64,000 bases of DNA from Paralysiella testudinis (GCF_016894345.1 NZ_CP069798.1:682001-746000), one strand, 5' to 3'; numbered from the stretch's first letter, positions 15,701 to 24,730 are shown. The notes: generated from the letters alone by a model not told the origin. Program-made: numbers and translations.

Positions 15701-18700
15701 CATAAGGCTGCCTGAAAAGATTCCTGCCGCACAGGCAGCTTAGAAAAAATTGGCAGCGAAGAAAAAATGCGCGCCCACGATTCCTGCCGCACAGGCAGCT
15801 TAGAAATGCAATTTCAGAAAAATCACCTGTGGATAACTGATTCCTGCCGCACAGGCAGCTTAGAAAAAACTCACCAGTGCAGCCCGCGCCGCCCAAACGA
15901 TTCCTGCCGCACAGGCAGCTTAGAAATGTGAAGTTCGATTCCATCGCCGTTTGATTCAGATTCCTGCCGCACAGGCAGCTTAGAAAGCGCTGGGCAATGA
16001 TGCAAACTTTGCGGCCACGATTCCTGCCGCACAGGCAGCTTAGAAAACCAACTCGGCGTATTCGGCGCTGTCGTCTTGGATTCCTGCCGCACAGGCAGCT
16101 TAGAAATTACTGGCCAAGCTGGCTGTAAACGACAACCTGATTCCTGCCGCACAGGCAGCTTAGAAACACGCAAGTGATGCTTATTTAGGCTGTGCACCGA
16201 TTCCTGCCGCACAGGCAGCTTAGAAAGTTTGTACCGCAACAGAACAACCTTTCAGGCAGATTCCTGCCGCACAGGCAGCTTAGAAAATATCATTAAAATA
16301 ATACTTGTATGCCCCCCAGATTCCTGCCGCACAGGCAGCTTAGAAAGTTAGGATATCCTGTAAAAGGACGCCGATTACGATTCCTGCCGCACAGGCAGCT
16401 TAGAAATTTGTCGCCCGCTTTGGCCATGGCGTTATAAGGATTCCTGCCGCACAGGCAGCTTAGAAATTACGCTGTCATTTTTTATCGTGAATTAAAACGA
16501 TTCCTGCCGCACAGGCAGCTTAGAAACACCCCAGTTTAAGGCCACGGGTGCAGCCTTAGATTCCTGCCGCATAGGCAGCTTAGAAATAAAGCACACCGAC
16601 CAAATTCAAAAGCTGCTGGATTCCTGCCGCACAGGCAGCTTAGAAAACGATGGCACGCCGCACTGGCATGGTTTGCTGGATTCCTGCCGCACAGGCAGCT
16701 TAGAAAAACATATGTTATTGCGGTAATGCCTAGGGCGGGATTCCTGCCGCACAGGCAGCTTAGAAATCCCGCAAACATTTGGCATTTATAAACTGCCTGA
16801 AGATTCCTGCCGCACAGGCAGCTTAGAAACGGAACAGGAAAAATCAGACCTGTGCAAAGACGATTCCTGCCGCACAGGCAGCTTAGAAATTGGCCACGGT
16901 TTCCGGTTCGTCCCCCCCCCTATGATTCCTGCCGCACAGGCAGCTTAGAAATTGATTGGCTTTATGGGCTACCGCATGTACAAGATTCCTGCCGCACAGG
17001 CAGCTTAGAAATGCACAAGTACGGCTTTGGCCGTGCGGAGCTTGATTCCTGCCGCACAGGCAGCTTAGAAAGCCACGATGCCGCCACGGCAGCGGTAAAC
17101 AAAGATTCCTGCCGCACAGGCAGCTTAGAAATTCTTCTGAGAATGGTTTTTCTTGGTCGCCTTGATTCCTGCCGCACAGGCAGCTTAGAAAGCTGATGTG
17201 GCTGTGGATGCCACCGCATATCAGATTCCTGCCGCACAGGCAGCTTAGAAAACCAGCACCAATCCGGCCGGCGAAATGGCCGCGATTCCTGCCGCACAGG
17301 CAGCTTAGAAATTCGGTTTTTAAATCGTTTACGGTTTTGGCTTGATTCCTGCCGCACAGGCAGCTTAGAAACTTGTTTGTTGACTGTAGCAGCCGTTGCG
17401 CTAGATTCCTGCCGCACAGGCAGCTTAGAAAGCCCGCCCCATCGCCCTGCCCGAACCTACCTTGATTCCTGCCGCACAGGCAGCTTAGAAAGCCGATATT
17501 ACGCCCAGCTTTGCGCACAACCAGATTCCTGCCGCACAGGCAGCTTAGAAAATTTCAAAATCGCGCCACTTGGGATGTAGTCCGATTCCTGCCGCACAGG
17601 CAGCTTAGAAATTGTTTGGCGACAAAGCGGGCAGTGTCGGTGAGATTCCTGCCGCACAGGCAGCTTAGAAAGTACTACGCCAGCCGCGAAAAACTGCAAC
17701 ACGGATTCCTGCCGCACAGGCAGCTTAGAAATCGGTATAGCGTTGCATAAAGCCGCCGAATAGGATTCCTGCCGCACAGGCAGCTTAGAAAGTACTACGC
17801 CAGCCGCGAAAAACTGCAACACGGATTCCTGCCGCACAGGCAGCTTAGAAATCGGTATAGCGTTGCATAAAGCCGCCGAATAGGATTCCTGCCGCACAGG
17901 CAGCTTAGAAATCCACCGCAGGCAACACATGCACATCAATACAGATTCCTGCCGCACAGGCAGCTTAGAAAGTTTAATTCAATCAGCATTGTTTCACGCT
18001 GGCGATTCCTGCCGCACAGGCAGCTTAGAAAATCAAGCGCAACCCCAATTACGCCGGCATCAAGATTCCTGCCGCACAGGCAGCTTAGAAAACGGCTTGG
18101 TCTAGCGTAATCACGGGGGTTTTGATTCCTGCCGCACAGGCAGCTTAGAAAAATATAAGTGCCTTCTTCTTCATCAATCCAGGGATTCCTGCCGCACAGG
18201 CAGCTTAGAAAAAGACGTGTCAAGCATGGGAAAACGGCGTGGAGATTCCTGCCGCACAGGCAGCTTAGAAATGAAAACACCGAGAGCGCCATGAGTGCCT
18301 TTTGATTCCTGCCGCACAGGCAGCTTAGAAAATACGCCGCTGCCAAGCCGCCCAGCCACCAAAGATTCCTGCCGCACAGGCAGCTTAGAAACGGATCAAA
18401 TGTAGGCATTAGAGGTGTTGATAGATTCCTGCCGCACAGGCAGCTTAGAAATGAAGTCGAACAACGCCGTCTGTTTCTTTCACGATTCCTGCCGCACAGG
18501 CAGCTTAGAAAGTTGGCGTGTTTGATTTGGTCTTTTAGATGGTGATTCCTGCCGCACAGGCAGCTTAGAAACCGAGCTGATTAATGCCGATGCCATTTCC
18601 ATGGATTCCTGCCGCACAGGCAGCTTAGAAATTGTCTGTTTCCGCCATCGAAGCCGTGTTTTGGATTCCTGCCGCACAGGCAGCTTAGAAATGAAAAGCG

Positions 18701-18931
18701 GCCAGCTGCTGATTAACGTAAACGATTCCTGCCGCACAGGCAGCTTAGAAATGTTGTTGTGTTTGATTGGGCTTTGGCTGGATGATTCCTGCCGCACAGG
18801 CAGCTTAGAAAGATAAAGCCAGCAGTTGGGCCAGCAGCCTAGAGATTCCTGCCGCACAGGCAGCTTAGAAAAGTTTGCCGATTTCTTTGATGCCAAAGAC
18901 TTAGATTCCTGCCGCACAGGCAATTTATGCA
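12777..18931 (+). CRISPR. CRISPR array 1, type I-F, 103 repeats and 102 spacers
   Basis: The 28-nt repeat begins GATTCCTGCC and ends GGCAGCTTAGAAA, with hairpin CTGCC-GCACA-GGCAG. Spacers are 32 nt except 33 nt at 13825-13857 and 14546-14578, 35 nt at 16767-16801 and 34 nt at 16890-16923. I counted 103 repeats by their start positions. The last (18904-18931) has lost its 3' third (CAATTTATGC). One repeat (16559-16586) has a C to T change in the loop. Newest spacers are at the left. Duplicated spacers: 13345-13376 equals 13765-13796; 14787-14818 equals 14847-14878; the pair 17672-17703 plus 17732-17763 is repeated at 17792-17823 plus 17852-17883. Open frames across this region are translations of the repeat and not genes. 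Confidence 0.99.
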
Positions 18932-19028
18932 AACATCCATCACCCTATACAACTTTTCGCGCTAGGTTATTGACATTAAGACATTAAACCAATCTATTTA
19001 TGAAATATGAATTATGAATAAAATGAAA

Positions 19029-19078
19029 AGGCTGCCTGAATTTAAAGCTTCTACGAAGCCAAAACATTCAGGCAGCCT
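19029..19078. terminator. inverted DUS pair terminator
   Basis: AGGCTGCCTGAA at 19029-19040 and its reverse complement at 19067-19078 form a hairpin with a 26-base loop, followed by TTTG. It lies downstream of the lipoprotein gene read on the minus strand and beyond the end of array 1. The 97 bases between the array and this hairpin are AT-rich and show nothing else. Confidence 0.75.
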
Positions 19079-19103
19079 TTGCTTGTGTTTACTTGTTGGC
19101 AGC

Positions 19104-19592
19104 TTAAGTCGGTGCGTGTTCTTGCACACCACTTACAGCGCAGCCTTTAAAGGTTTTGTTGCCCACATCCAAGGTGGCGGTGAATTCATTTTCATGGCCG
19201 TCTAGGGTGCAGGGTTGGCTGCGGATGTTCAGGCCGATTTTCTGGCCTTGATCTTCGCCGAAGAATTCCACGCCTTTGGCGTAGGCGGAGCGTTCTACGG
19301 TGATGGTGGCGCTTTTCAGCTTAGCGCCTTCGATGCTTAATTGGTCATGATCCACCACCGCGCGCCAGGCGCTGCTGTTGTCGCCAAAGGCGGTAAAGGC
19401 AGTGATTACGGTGTTTTCAGGGTTGGTTTCGGCGCTGGCGGCGGTATTAGTAGCGGGTGCAGAAGCGGGGGCGGTTACAGCTGAAGCAGCGGGGGCGGAG
19501 GCCGGAGCCGGGGTGTCGCTGCCGGATTGGGTGCCACCACAGGCGGCCAAAAACAGTGCCAGCGCAGTGGCGGCGGAGGTACGCAGTAACAT
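19104..19592 (-). CDS. lipoprotein with COG3650-like C-terminal domain
   Basis: This is a secreted lipoprotein of 162 aa. A signal peptide (LLRTSAATALALFLAAC) ends in a lipobox with the acylated Cys near residue 18. A long Ala/Pro/Ser-rich linker (about 20-58) follows. The C-terminal half contains RSAYAKGVEFFGEDQGQKI and NIRSQPCTLDGHENEF, then a second Cys in KTFKGCA, reminiscent of uncharacterised COG3650 proteins, in which the two cysteines probably form a disulphide. I chose the second ATG because AAGGA is 6 bases before it and directly abuts the first. The gene sits with prlC between the two CRISPR arrays. Its function is unknown. Confidence 0.8.
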   Translation of the reverse strand: MLLRTSAATALALFLAACGGTQSGSDTPAPASAPAASAVTAPASAPATNTAASAETNPENTVITAFTAFGDNSSAWRAVVDHDQLSIEGAKLKSATITVERSAYAKGVEFFGEDQGQKIGLNIRSQPCTLDGHENEFTATLDVGNKTFKGCAVSGVQEHAPT

Positions 19593-19751
19593 AAACATTC
19601 CTTATGAAGGTGATTTGGTGGGGAAAGCATTGATTATGCCATAATCGGCACCAGATTAGTTCAGAGCCAAAATCACTGCATTGGTTCCCTGCTTTTCAGA
19701 CAGCCAGTTGCGGCTGTTGTTATTTTCTTGCCCTGCACAAAAGGAAACCCC

Positions 19752-21866
19752 ATGTCCGACAATATCCTGCTCCATTTGGCCGATGAGCCGCGTTTTGATG
19801 CGGTGGCCGTGGCCGACATTGAGCCTGCATTAAGTGCCGCCATCAACCAAGCGCAAAGCGCCATTGCCGCCATCAAGGCCTTGCCCGATGCCACATGGGA
19901 CAACACCGTGGAAGCGCTCACCGACATCACCGAGCGCGTGGGGCGGATTTGGGGCGTGGTATCCCATTTAAACAGCGTGGTCGACACCCCCGAACTGCGC
20001 GCGGTATACAACCAATTGATGCCGCAAGTCACCGAATTTTTCACCGCGATCAGCCAAGACATCGAATTGTACGCGCGCTTCAAAGCCGTGAAAGCCGCGC
20101 CGGAATTTGCCCGCTTATCCGCCGCGCAACAAACCAAGCTCAACCACGATTTGCGCGACTTTGTCTTGGGCGGTGCCGAGCTGGATGCCGCCGCGCAAGC
20201 CGAATTTGCCGCCTTACAAAGCGAAGCGGCGCAGCTGGGCGCGCAATTCAGCCAAAACGTGCTCGATGCCACCGATGCTTTCGCCCTGTATTTTGCCGAT
20301 GGCAATACCTTGGCGGGGATTGATGCCCCGGCGTCTTCCCCTTGTGCAGCCGCCGATTTTGAAGCCGACAGCGCCAAAACCGGGCTGCCTGAAGATGCGC
20401 TGGCCATGTTTGCCGCCGCAGCGGCAGCCGAAGGCAAAAGCGGCTATAAAATCGGCCTGCAAATGCCGCACTATCTGGCGGTAATGCAATATGCCGACAA
20501 CCGCGCCCTGCGCGAAAAGCTCTACCACGCCTACAATACCCGCGCCAGCGAACTGGGTGCGGCGCAGTGGGACAACAGCGCCAATATCGGCCGCCGCCTG
20601 CAAATTGCCCAGCGCGAAGCCGAATTACTCGGCTTTGCCAACTATGCCGAATTGTCGTTGGCCACCAAAATGGCCGACACCCCCAACCAGGTATTGGCCT
20701 TTTTGCGCGACTTAGCCGCCCGCGCCAAGCCGTTTGCGCAACGGGATTTGGCCGAAGTGGCCACCTTTGCCACCACAACCTTGGAGCTGCCTGAAATCCA
20801 AGCTTGGGATTTGGCCTGGGCCAGCGAAAAGCTGCGCCAAGCCAAATACGCCTTTAGCGAAACCGAAGTGAAAAAATATTTCCCCACCGACCGCGTGCTG
20901 CACGGCCTGTTTGCGCTGATTGCCAAGCTCTACCGCGTGAACCTGATGGAGAAAAAAGTGCCGGTATGGCACCCCGATGTACGCTATTTCGAGCTGGAAA
21001 AAGGCGGTGCCATTATCGGCGGCGTGTATTTGGATTTGTATGCCCGCGAAGGCAAACGCGGCGGTGCGTGGATGAACGACTACCGTGGCCGCCGCCGCTT
21101 TGAGTCCGGCACCCGCCGCGGCCAATTGCAAACGCCGGTGGCTTATTTGGTGTGCAACTTCACCCCGCCGGTGGGCGGCAAAGCCGCGCGCTTAAGCCAC
21201 GATGAAATCCTAACCCTGTTTCACGAAATGGGGCATGGCCTACACCACCTGCTCACCCAAGTAGACGAATTAGGCGTGTCCGGCATCAACGGCGTGGAAT
21301 GGGACGCGGTGGAATTGCCCAGCCAGTTTATGGAAAACTTTGTGTGGGAATACGATGTGCTGGCCGGCATGAGCAGCCACGAAGACAACGGCGCCGAGCT
21401 GCCGCGCTCGCTGTTCGACAAAATGCTGGCGGCCAAAAACTTCCAGCGCGGCCTGTTTATGGTGCGGCAAATGGAATTTGCCCTGTTTGATATGCTGATT
21501 CACAGCCAGCCCGACGCCGATACCAATTGGATGCAGACGCTGCAAGACGTGCGCCGTGAAGTGGCCGTCATCCAGCCGCCCGCCTACAACCGTTTTGCCC
21601 ATGCGTTCAGTCATATTTTTGCCGGCGGCTATGCAGCGGGCTACTACAGCTATAGCTGGGCCGAAGTGCTGTCGGCCGATGCTTATGCCGCTTTTGAAGA
21701 AGCCGGGCCTGAGCAAATGGTGGCCACCGGCAACCGCTTCTGGCAAGAAATCCTCGCCGTGGGCGGCGCCCGCAACGCCATGGCTTCATTTAAAGCCTTC
21801 CGCGGCCGCGAGCCGGAAATCGACGCTTTACTGCGCCACAGCGGCTTTGATGGCGAGGCTGCCTGA
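19752..21866 (+). CDS. prlC: oligopeptidase A (M3 zinc metallopeptidase)
   Basis: This cytoplasmic zinc endopeptidase degrades short peptides, including cleaved signal peptides. The 704-aa protein has the HEXXH zinc site in LFHEMGHGLHHLL (about residue 491), a downstream Glu ligand region GINGVEWDAVELPSQFMENF, and the C-terminal HIFAGGYAAGYYSYSWAEVLSAD typical of M3A enzymes. I chose the ATG at 19752 because AAAAGGA precedes it and the family starts MSDN-like. The 3' end overlaps a DUS: the final Gly-Glu-Ala-Ala-stop is read through AGGCTGCCTGAA. An inverted DUS terminator follows at 21913. Confidence 0.96.
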   Translation: MSDNILLHLADEPRFDAVAVADIEPALSAAINQAQSAIAAIKALPDATWDNTVEALTDITERVGRIWGVVSHLNSVVDTPELRAVYNQLMPQVTEFFTAISQDIELYARFKAVKAAPEFARLSAAQQTKLNHDLRDFVLGGAELDAAAQAEFAALQSEAAQLGAQFSQNVLDATDAFALYFADGNTLAGIDAPASSPCAAADFEADSAKTGLPEDALAMFAAAAAAEGKSGYKIGLQMPHYLAVMQYADNRALREKLYHAYNTRASELGAAQWDNSANIGRRLQIAQREAELLGFANYAELSLATKMADTPNQVLAFLRDLAARAKPFAQRDLAEVATFATTTLELPEIQAWDLAWASEKLRQAKYAFSETEVKKYFPTDRVLHGLFALIAKLYRVNLMEKKVPVWHPDVRYFELEKGGAIIGGVYLDLYAREGKRGGAWMNDYRGRRRFESGTRRGQLQTPVAYLVCNFTPPVGGKAARLSHDEILTLFHEMGHGLHHLLTQVDELGVSGINGVEWDAVELPSQFMENFVWEYDVLAGMSSHEDNGAELPRSLFDKMLAAKNFQRGLFMVRQMEFALFDMLIHSQPDADTNWMQTLQDVRREVAVIQPPAYNRFAHAFSHIFAGGYAAGYYSYSWAEVLSADAYAAFEEAGPEQMVATGNRFWQEILAVGGARNAMASFKAFRGREPEIDALLRHSGFDGEAA

Positions 21867-21912
21867 AGATTAATATGTTGTTTACGTTGAGATAAACCCT
21901 TATCGGTTTAAA

Positions 21913-21962
21913 AGGCTGCCTGAAAGCAAAGCTGCTGCAAAGCAAAGCCATTCAGGCAGCCT
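21913..21962 (+). terminator. inverted DUS pair terminator after prlC
   Basis: AGGCTGCCTGAA at 21913-21924 and its reverse complement at 21951-21962 form a hairpin, followed by TTTAGG. The next 130 bases up to array 2 do not resemble the leader of array 1. Confidence 0.75.
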
Positions 21963-22093
21963 TTAGGCTGTATGCGGGCAATCAATGGCGTTAATTGAAT
22001 AGGAGGTGCCTTGGTGCATCAACGGCGGGTTGATTGGGATTCGATGCGCCAAGGCAGTTTGGGTTTTTGAATCAGGCAGCATGTTTACTGTTT

Positions 22094-22720
22094 GTTTACT
22101 GCCGCACAGGCAGCTTAGAAAGCCGGCATTATGAACGACAACATGCGTGGCGAGATTCCTGCCGCACAGGCAGCTTAGAAATTAGCGATTGCATGAAGTT
22201 TAGTAGCCATGATGATTCCTGCCGCACAGGCAGCTTAGAAAATGAAGCGTCCAAAGCGGGGGCGGTAGTCGCCGATTCCTGCCGCACAGGCAGCTTAGAA
22301 AGCACTGGCCGCAGAATCAGGATGCCAGCCGGAGATTCCTGCCGCACAGGCAGCTTAGAAAGTTGAAGGCCGTATGCCGCCCGTCGTCCGTCGGATTCCT
22401 GCCGCACAGGCAGCTTAGAAAACTGCGCCACTGGCACCGCCGCCGCTTAATACGATTCCTGCCGCACAGGCAGCTTAGAAATACAACAACATGGTTCGCT
22501 TCCAAGCCGCTGCGATTCCTGCCGCACAGGCAGCTTAGAAATCCTGCCGCACCGCCCGATTCAATCGGATTTTGATTCCTGCCGCACAGGCAGCTTAGAA
22601 ATTGGTGACCATGAAGTCAGTTATGGAGTCGTTGATTCCTGCCGCACAGGCAGCTTAGAAATCGGGTGTCAGGTTTCAGGTGCCGGACATCAGGGTTTTG
22701 CTGCATAGGCAGCGTAAGAG
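22094..22720 (+). CRISPR. CRISPR array 2, type I-F, 10 repeats plus a degenerate end
   Basis: Ten repeats start at 22094, 22154 and then every 60 bases to 22634. A heavily decayed repeat at about 22693-22720 keeps GCTGCATAGGCAGC and marks the distal end. Nine spacers are 32 nt; the last, before the decayed repeat, is about 31. The first repeat differs: it begins GTTTACTGCC, closer to the common I-F form, where all others begin GATTCCTGCC. No sequence like the array 1 leader precedes it, so the array is probably no longer growing. The spacer at 22542-22573 begins with TCCTGCCGCAC, identical to repeat positions 4-14. Shared repeats mean the same Cas proteins can use it. Confidence 0.98.
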
Positions 22721-22738
22721 AACAATGTATAAACCAAA

Positions 22739-22809
22739 AGGCTGCCTGAAACATAATTGGATGCAGCCGCCATGTTTTAGCCGCGCCGAAACCATGTTTC
22801 AGGCAGCCT
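22739..22809 (-). terminator. inverted DUS pair downstream of rubredoxin
   Basis: AGGCTGCCTGAA at 22739-22750 and its reverse complement at 22798-22809 bracket 47 bases. They lie just beyond the 3' end of the rubredoxin gene read on the minus strand. Confidence 0.6.
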
Positions 22810-22856
22810 TAACGGCTTGGCAACGCCAAACGATACCTTGGCTGCAAGCCCGTTAT

Positions 22857-23021
22857 TCAAATTTCCATCATTTCAAAATCATCTTTGCGCGCATCACAAT
22901 CCGGGCAAGTCCAGTTGGGTGGTACATCCGCCCACAAGGTGCCGGGTGCAATGCCGTCTTCGGGCAAGCCGGCAGCTTCATCGTAAAAAAATCCGCAAAT
23001 CAAGCACATATAGGTTTTCAT
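22857..23021 (-). CDS. rubA: rubredoxin
   Basis: This is a small iron electron carrier of 54 aa. Both metal-binding pairs are present: CLIC near residues 6-9 and CPDC near 39-42. The conserved core is also clear: [18 protein letters not shown], the PPNWTCPDC turn and a C-terminal KDDFEMMEI. The ATG at 23021 is preceded by AAGGAGCAGC, a good ribosome-binding site. The gene is short and easily missed. It stands alone, transcribed towards CRISPR array 2, with a DUS pair behind it. It probably serves an oxidoreductase or oxygen-detoxifying enzyme encoded elsewhere; no partner is adjacent. Confidence 0.95.
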   Translation of the reverse strand: MKTYMCLICGFFYDEAAGLPEDGIAPGTLWADVPPNWTCPDCDARKDDFEMMEI

Positions 23022-23201
23022 GCTGCTCCTTGTTTTCAGTAAGGGTTAAAATTGACGCCAGATTGAACCTCAGCCGGTGTGGCGGTGGTTTTGATGCCTT
23101 ATTGTAGCGCAGCGGCGGTTTCGTGCCAGCAGGCTCTTAGGGTATGATGGCGGCCATTGTAGGGTACGGCACAGTGCCGCTGCCATTTTGATAAAGCCAT
23201 T

Positions 23202-24377
23202 ATGTCCGCTTCTTATCCGTCGTTGCGTTTTTCTTCCGCTCATTTTGCGGCCGCTGTGGCCGCCATTTTGGTGTCTTACGGCTCCAGTGCGGTGATTATT
23301 TTTCAGGCAGCCCAGGCCTTTGGCAGCACGGCGCAGCAAATCAGCTCGTGGTTTACCGCCTTGGGGCTGGGCTGCGGTGTGCTCACGTTGCTGTTGTCGC
23401 TGCGCTTTAAAGCGCCGGTGATGGTGGCGTGGAGCACGCCGGGCGCGGCGATGATGGTGGGCATGAGCGGCATTCCCTTAGGACAGGCGGTGGGGGCGTT
23501 TATGTTTGCCGCCGCGCTGATGCTGCTGGTGTCGGCCACCGGCTTTTTCAGCCGGTTGGTGGCGCTGATTCCCAAAACCTTGGCTGCGGCGATGTTGGCA
23601 GGCATTTTAATCAATTTCGGCAGCAAAGTGTTTGTGTCGATGCAGTCGCAAACCGGTTTGGTGCTGCTGATGCTGGCCACTTATTTGCTTAGCAAAATCC
23701 GTTTTCCGCGCTATAGCATTTTGCTGATGCTGGTGGCCGGGTTTGCCTATGCCGGTTTTGCCGGTTTGCTGCATTTGGAAAATCTGCACTGGCAGCCGCC
23801 CACCTTGCAATGGCTGGCGCCGGAATTCAATGTGGGCGTGCTGATCAGTGTGGGCATACCGCTGTTTATTGCTACTTTGGTTACGCAAAACGTGCCCGGT
23901 ATTGCGGTGATGCGTGCCTACCACTACGAAACCCCGGCCACGCCCTTGATTAACGCCACCGCGCTCGGTTCGCTGCTGCTGGCGCCGTTTGGGGCGTTTA
24001 TGATGAATCTGGCTGCCATCAGCGCGGCCATCACCATGGGGCGTGATGTCGACCCCGATCCCAAGCAGCGCTATCTGGCCAATATTTGGCTGGCGCTGTT
24101 TTATTTTGTGCTGGCCGCTTTGGGCGGTGTGGTGGTGTCTTTGTTTGCCGCGTTGCCCAAAGAATTGCTGTGGGCGTTGGCGGGCATTGCCATTTTCGGC
24201 ACTTTGCTGGCCAATCTGTTGGCCGCGTGGGAAGACGAAGCCACGCGCGAAGCCTCGTTAATCACCTTGCTGGCCAGTGCTTCGGGCATGAGCTTGTTTG
24301 GCATTGGCAGCGCCTTTTGGGGGCTGGTGTTTGGTATTGTGGTTTACCATCTGAACCGCAAATTGCAGCGCCGTTAA
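23202..24377 (+). CDS. BenE-family benzoate/H+ symporter-like transporter
   Basis: This is an inner-membrane secondary transporter of 391 aa with about 11-12 hydrophobic segments. It matches the BenE/YdcO family: MVAWSTPGAAMMVGMSGIPL (about residues 75-94) corresponds to the conserved WSTPGAA segment, and LVTQNVPGIAVMRAYHYETP (about 226-245) and FGAFMMNLAAISAAITMG are family blocks. Known members take up benzoate. The substrate here is not established because no aromatic degradation genes are adjacent. The C-terminus ends in basic residues. Confidence 0.87.
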   Translation: MSASYPSLRFSSAHFAAAVAAILVSYGSSAVIIFQAAQAFGSTAQQISSWFTALGLGCGVLTLLLSLRFKAPVMVAWSTPGAAMMVGMSGIPLGQAVGAFMFAAALMLLVSATGFFSRLVALIPKTLAAAMLAGILINFGSKVFVSMQSQTGLVLLMLATYLLSKIRFPRYSILLMLVAGFAYAGFAGLLHLENLHWQPPTLQWLAPEFNVGVLISVGIPLFIATLVTQNVPGIAVMRAYHYETPATPLINATALGSLLLAPFGAFMMNLAAISAAITMGRDVDPDPKQRYLANIWLALFYFVLAALGGVVVSLFAALPKELLWALAGIAIFGTLLANLLAAWEDEATREASLITLLASASGMSLFGIGSAFWGLVFGIVVYHLNRKLQRR

Positions 24378-24586
24378 TGCCGGTTTTCGGTTTTAGCCTG
24401 CGTAAAACCGTGTTTCAGGCAGCCTGAAAACGTTGGATGGCGAGATGGCAAATGTAAAGACGCCGTATGTGTCTGTAATGGCGGGGGTGCTAACGGCAGC
24501 ATAGTGATTGTTAAAAACAAATGCAAAAGCAAGCCGTTAAGCTGTGCAGGGCGGTGCGGTTGAAAAAACAATCTTCAATATAACCA
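24378..24586. other. intergenic region upstream of nuo
   Basis: This stretch holds a palindromic DUS overlap, TTTCAGGCAGCCTGAAAA, at about 24413-24430 that probably ends benE. I see no gene. The nuo regulatory elements begin at its right edge. Confidence 0.6.
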
Positions 24587-24605
24587 TATATTGAGAATCA
24601 ATATC
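24587..24605. promoter_or_regulatory. Fur-box-like site upstream of nuoA
   Basis: TATATT-GAGAAT-C-AATATC matches the 19-bp Fur consensus (GATAAT-GATAAT-C-ATTATC) at 15 of 19 positions. It lies about 90 bp upstream of the predicted nuo start point, too far for simple repression. In Neisseria meningitidis Fur is reported to activate nuoA transcription, so an activating role is plausible here. Binding itself is inferred. Confidence 0.65.
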
Positions 24606-24658
24606 ATTTAAAAGCCTGAAAAGGCAGTGCTTTTCTCAACAATATTTGCGCCTAAGCT

Positions 24659-24687
24659 TTCAAAAGCCCGTAGAAATTGGGTATAAT
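24659..24687 (+). promoter_or_regulatory. sigma70 promoter of the nuo operon
   Basis: TTCAAA at 24659-24664, 17 bases and a perfect TATAAT at 24682-24687 predict a start near 24694, giving a 5' leader of about 37 nt before the nuoA ATG at 24731. Confidence 0.8.
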
Positions 24688-24730
24688 GCCAGATGTCTTT
24701 ACCTATATTTTCATAAAGGTGCGCGCAGCC

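Noticed and set aside
12827-18932. Many open frames of 60-210 codons with repeated peptides such as SKLPVRQES, FLPHRQLRK and FLSCLCGRN
   Set aside because: They are translations of the CRISPR repeat on both strands; the 60-nt period is divisible by three, which keeps frames open.
22302-22333. Spacer of array 2 sharing GATGCCAGCCGGA with the region upstream of thrB (40912)
   Set aside because: The match is 13-15 bases only, without the rest of the spacer; chance similarity is likely, so I do not call self-targeting.
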